DNA from: Halanaerobiales bacterium
Lineage (GTDB): Bacteria; Bacillota; Halanaerobiia; Halanaerobiales; M55B127
DNA length: 5,233 bases
Reading direction: 5' to 3'
NCBI GenBank assembly: GCA_021736965.1
Contig: JAIPEV010000143.1
Location: forward strand, 1 to 5,233
Part shown: piece after piece, positions 4,891 through 5,233 of the stretch
Layout: the number at the start of each line of letters is the position of its first letter
Numbering within the stretch: the first letter of the stretch is position 1
Made by a program: the position numbers and the translations under genes
Notes under the pieces: generated by a model
What the model was told of the DNA's origin: nothing
Seen by the model: only the letters and a program-made list of their open reading frames with translations
The model's database searches: none

Positions 4891-5233
4891 TTAGTTATTA
4901 ATCAGCTCAAATAGCCAAAGGAGGTGCTCTTTTGAAATCTTAGGTTGATAATGGCTTAAAAAATATACTGAGATTTATTTTCTTAAATCTATTTGCAATT
5001 ATTTTTAAGGATTATAATAATGATCTAGGTTAATATAGTTATAAGACATATATAATGGCCTAACTAAATGAAATATGATCTTCAGTATGACCAGGGGTAT
5101 AAATTACTTCTATTTTTTTAAAACCCAAATTAAAGATATCTCCTTCAATTACAACCTCCCCATATCCTTTTTTTTTTAATTTGTATTGTTCAATCTTAAA
5201 ATCTTCAGGTATTAAACTTTGATCAACCTTTCT
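4891..5233 (-). pseudogene. Metallo-beta-lactamase-fold hydrolase, 3' half, disrupted
   Basis: The gene enters from the right edge on the - strand. The first 57 codons are open and contain IEVIYTPGHTEDHISFS. TPGHT-x-DH is the second metal-binding histidine motif of the metallo-beta-lactamase (glyoxalase II-like) fold. A TAG at 5060-5062 then ends the frame. One base out of frame the text resumes as LGHYICLITILT, where members normally have a GD metal ligand. The original frame reopens as SLKIIANRFKKINL, and a further frame change gives SHYQPKISKEHLLWLFELIN before a natural-looking TAA at 4891-4893. The HYQP corresponds to the PGH motif near the C-terminus. The distance between the two histidine motifs is about 45 codons, roughly normal, so decay is by point changes and small indels, not one large deletion. 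The first metal motif (HxHxDH) is outside the window. Sequencing errors alone are unlikely, given four in-frame stops. Confidence 0.75.

Noticed and set aside
4916..4947. Perfect AAAGGAGGTG on the + strand followed by TTGAAATCTTAG
   Set aside because: It looks like a strong ribosome-binding site, but the TTG frame ends after two codons. The bases are explained as the complement of the His-Leu-Leu-Trp codons of the hydrolase relic.

Overview
The window is strongly AT-rich, with Lys/Asn/Ile-heavy proteins, strong AAGGGG/GGAGG ribosome-binding sites and a CadC-type metal regulator. This points to a low-GC Bacillota, probably an anaerobe of the Clostridia or Halanaerobiales kind. That placement is inference from composition and protein style only.

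Layout. Bases 1-197 (+ strand) are the 3' end of mnmA, a tRNA 2-thiouridylase. Everything else reads on the - strand and converges on it. From 3022 down to 205 lies a complete metal-efflux operon: a sigma-A-type promoter, an SmtB/CadC-like operator between the -10 element and the gene, a P1B-type Cd/Zn/Pb ATPase (cadA/zntA type), and directly behind it a CadC-like ArsR-family repressor whose ribosome-binding site overlaps the ATPase stop codon. The simplest reading is a self-regulated circuit: metal enters, the repressor leaves the operator, and the pump plus more repressor are made.

Upstream (3041-3434) is a stretch with no intact gene. It holds at least two protein-like relics on the - strand, broken by stops and a frameshift, and ends in a bidirectional terminator-like hairpin whose loop carries the -35 box of the metal operon. 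Next come two intact genes in the same direction: a NimA-like flavin-binding split-barrel protein (3435-3899) and a small class I SAM-dependent methyltransferase (4095-4688), separated by an inverted repeat that looks like a terminator.

The right end (4891-5233) is the 3' half of a metallo-beta-lactamase-fold hydrolase gene. Its TPGHT motif and C-terminal tail are recognisable, but several stops and at least one frame change interrupt it, so it looks like a pseudogene.

No RNA gene, CRISPR array or identifiable insertion sequence was seen. I do not see evidence for a wholly new system. The best leads are the regulatory architecture of the metal operon, an unusual residue in the pump's fourth membrane helix, and the decaying genes around the intact ones.
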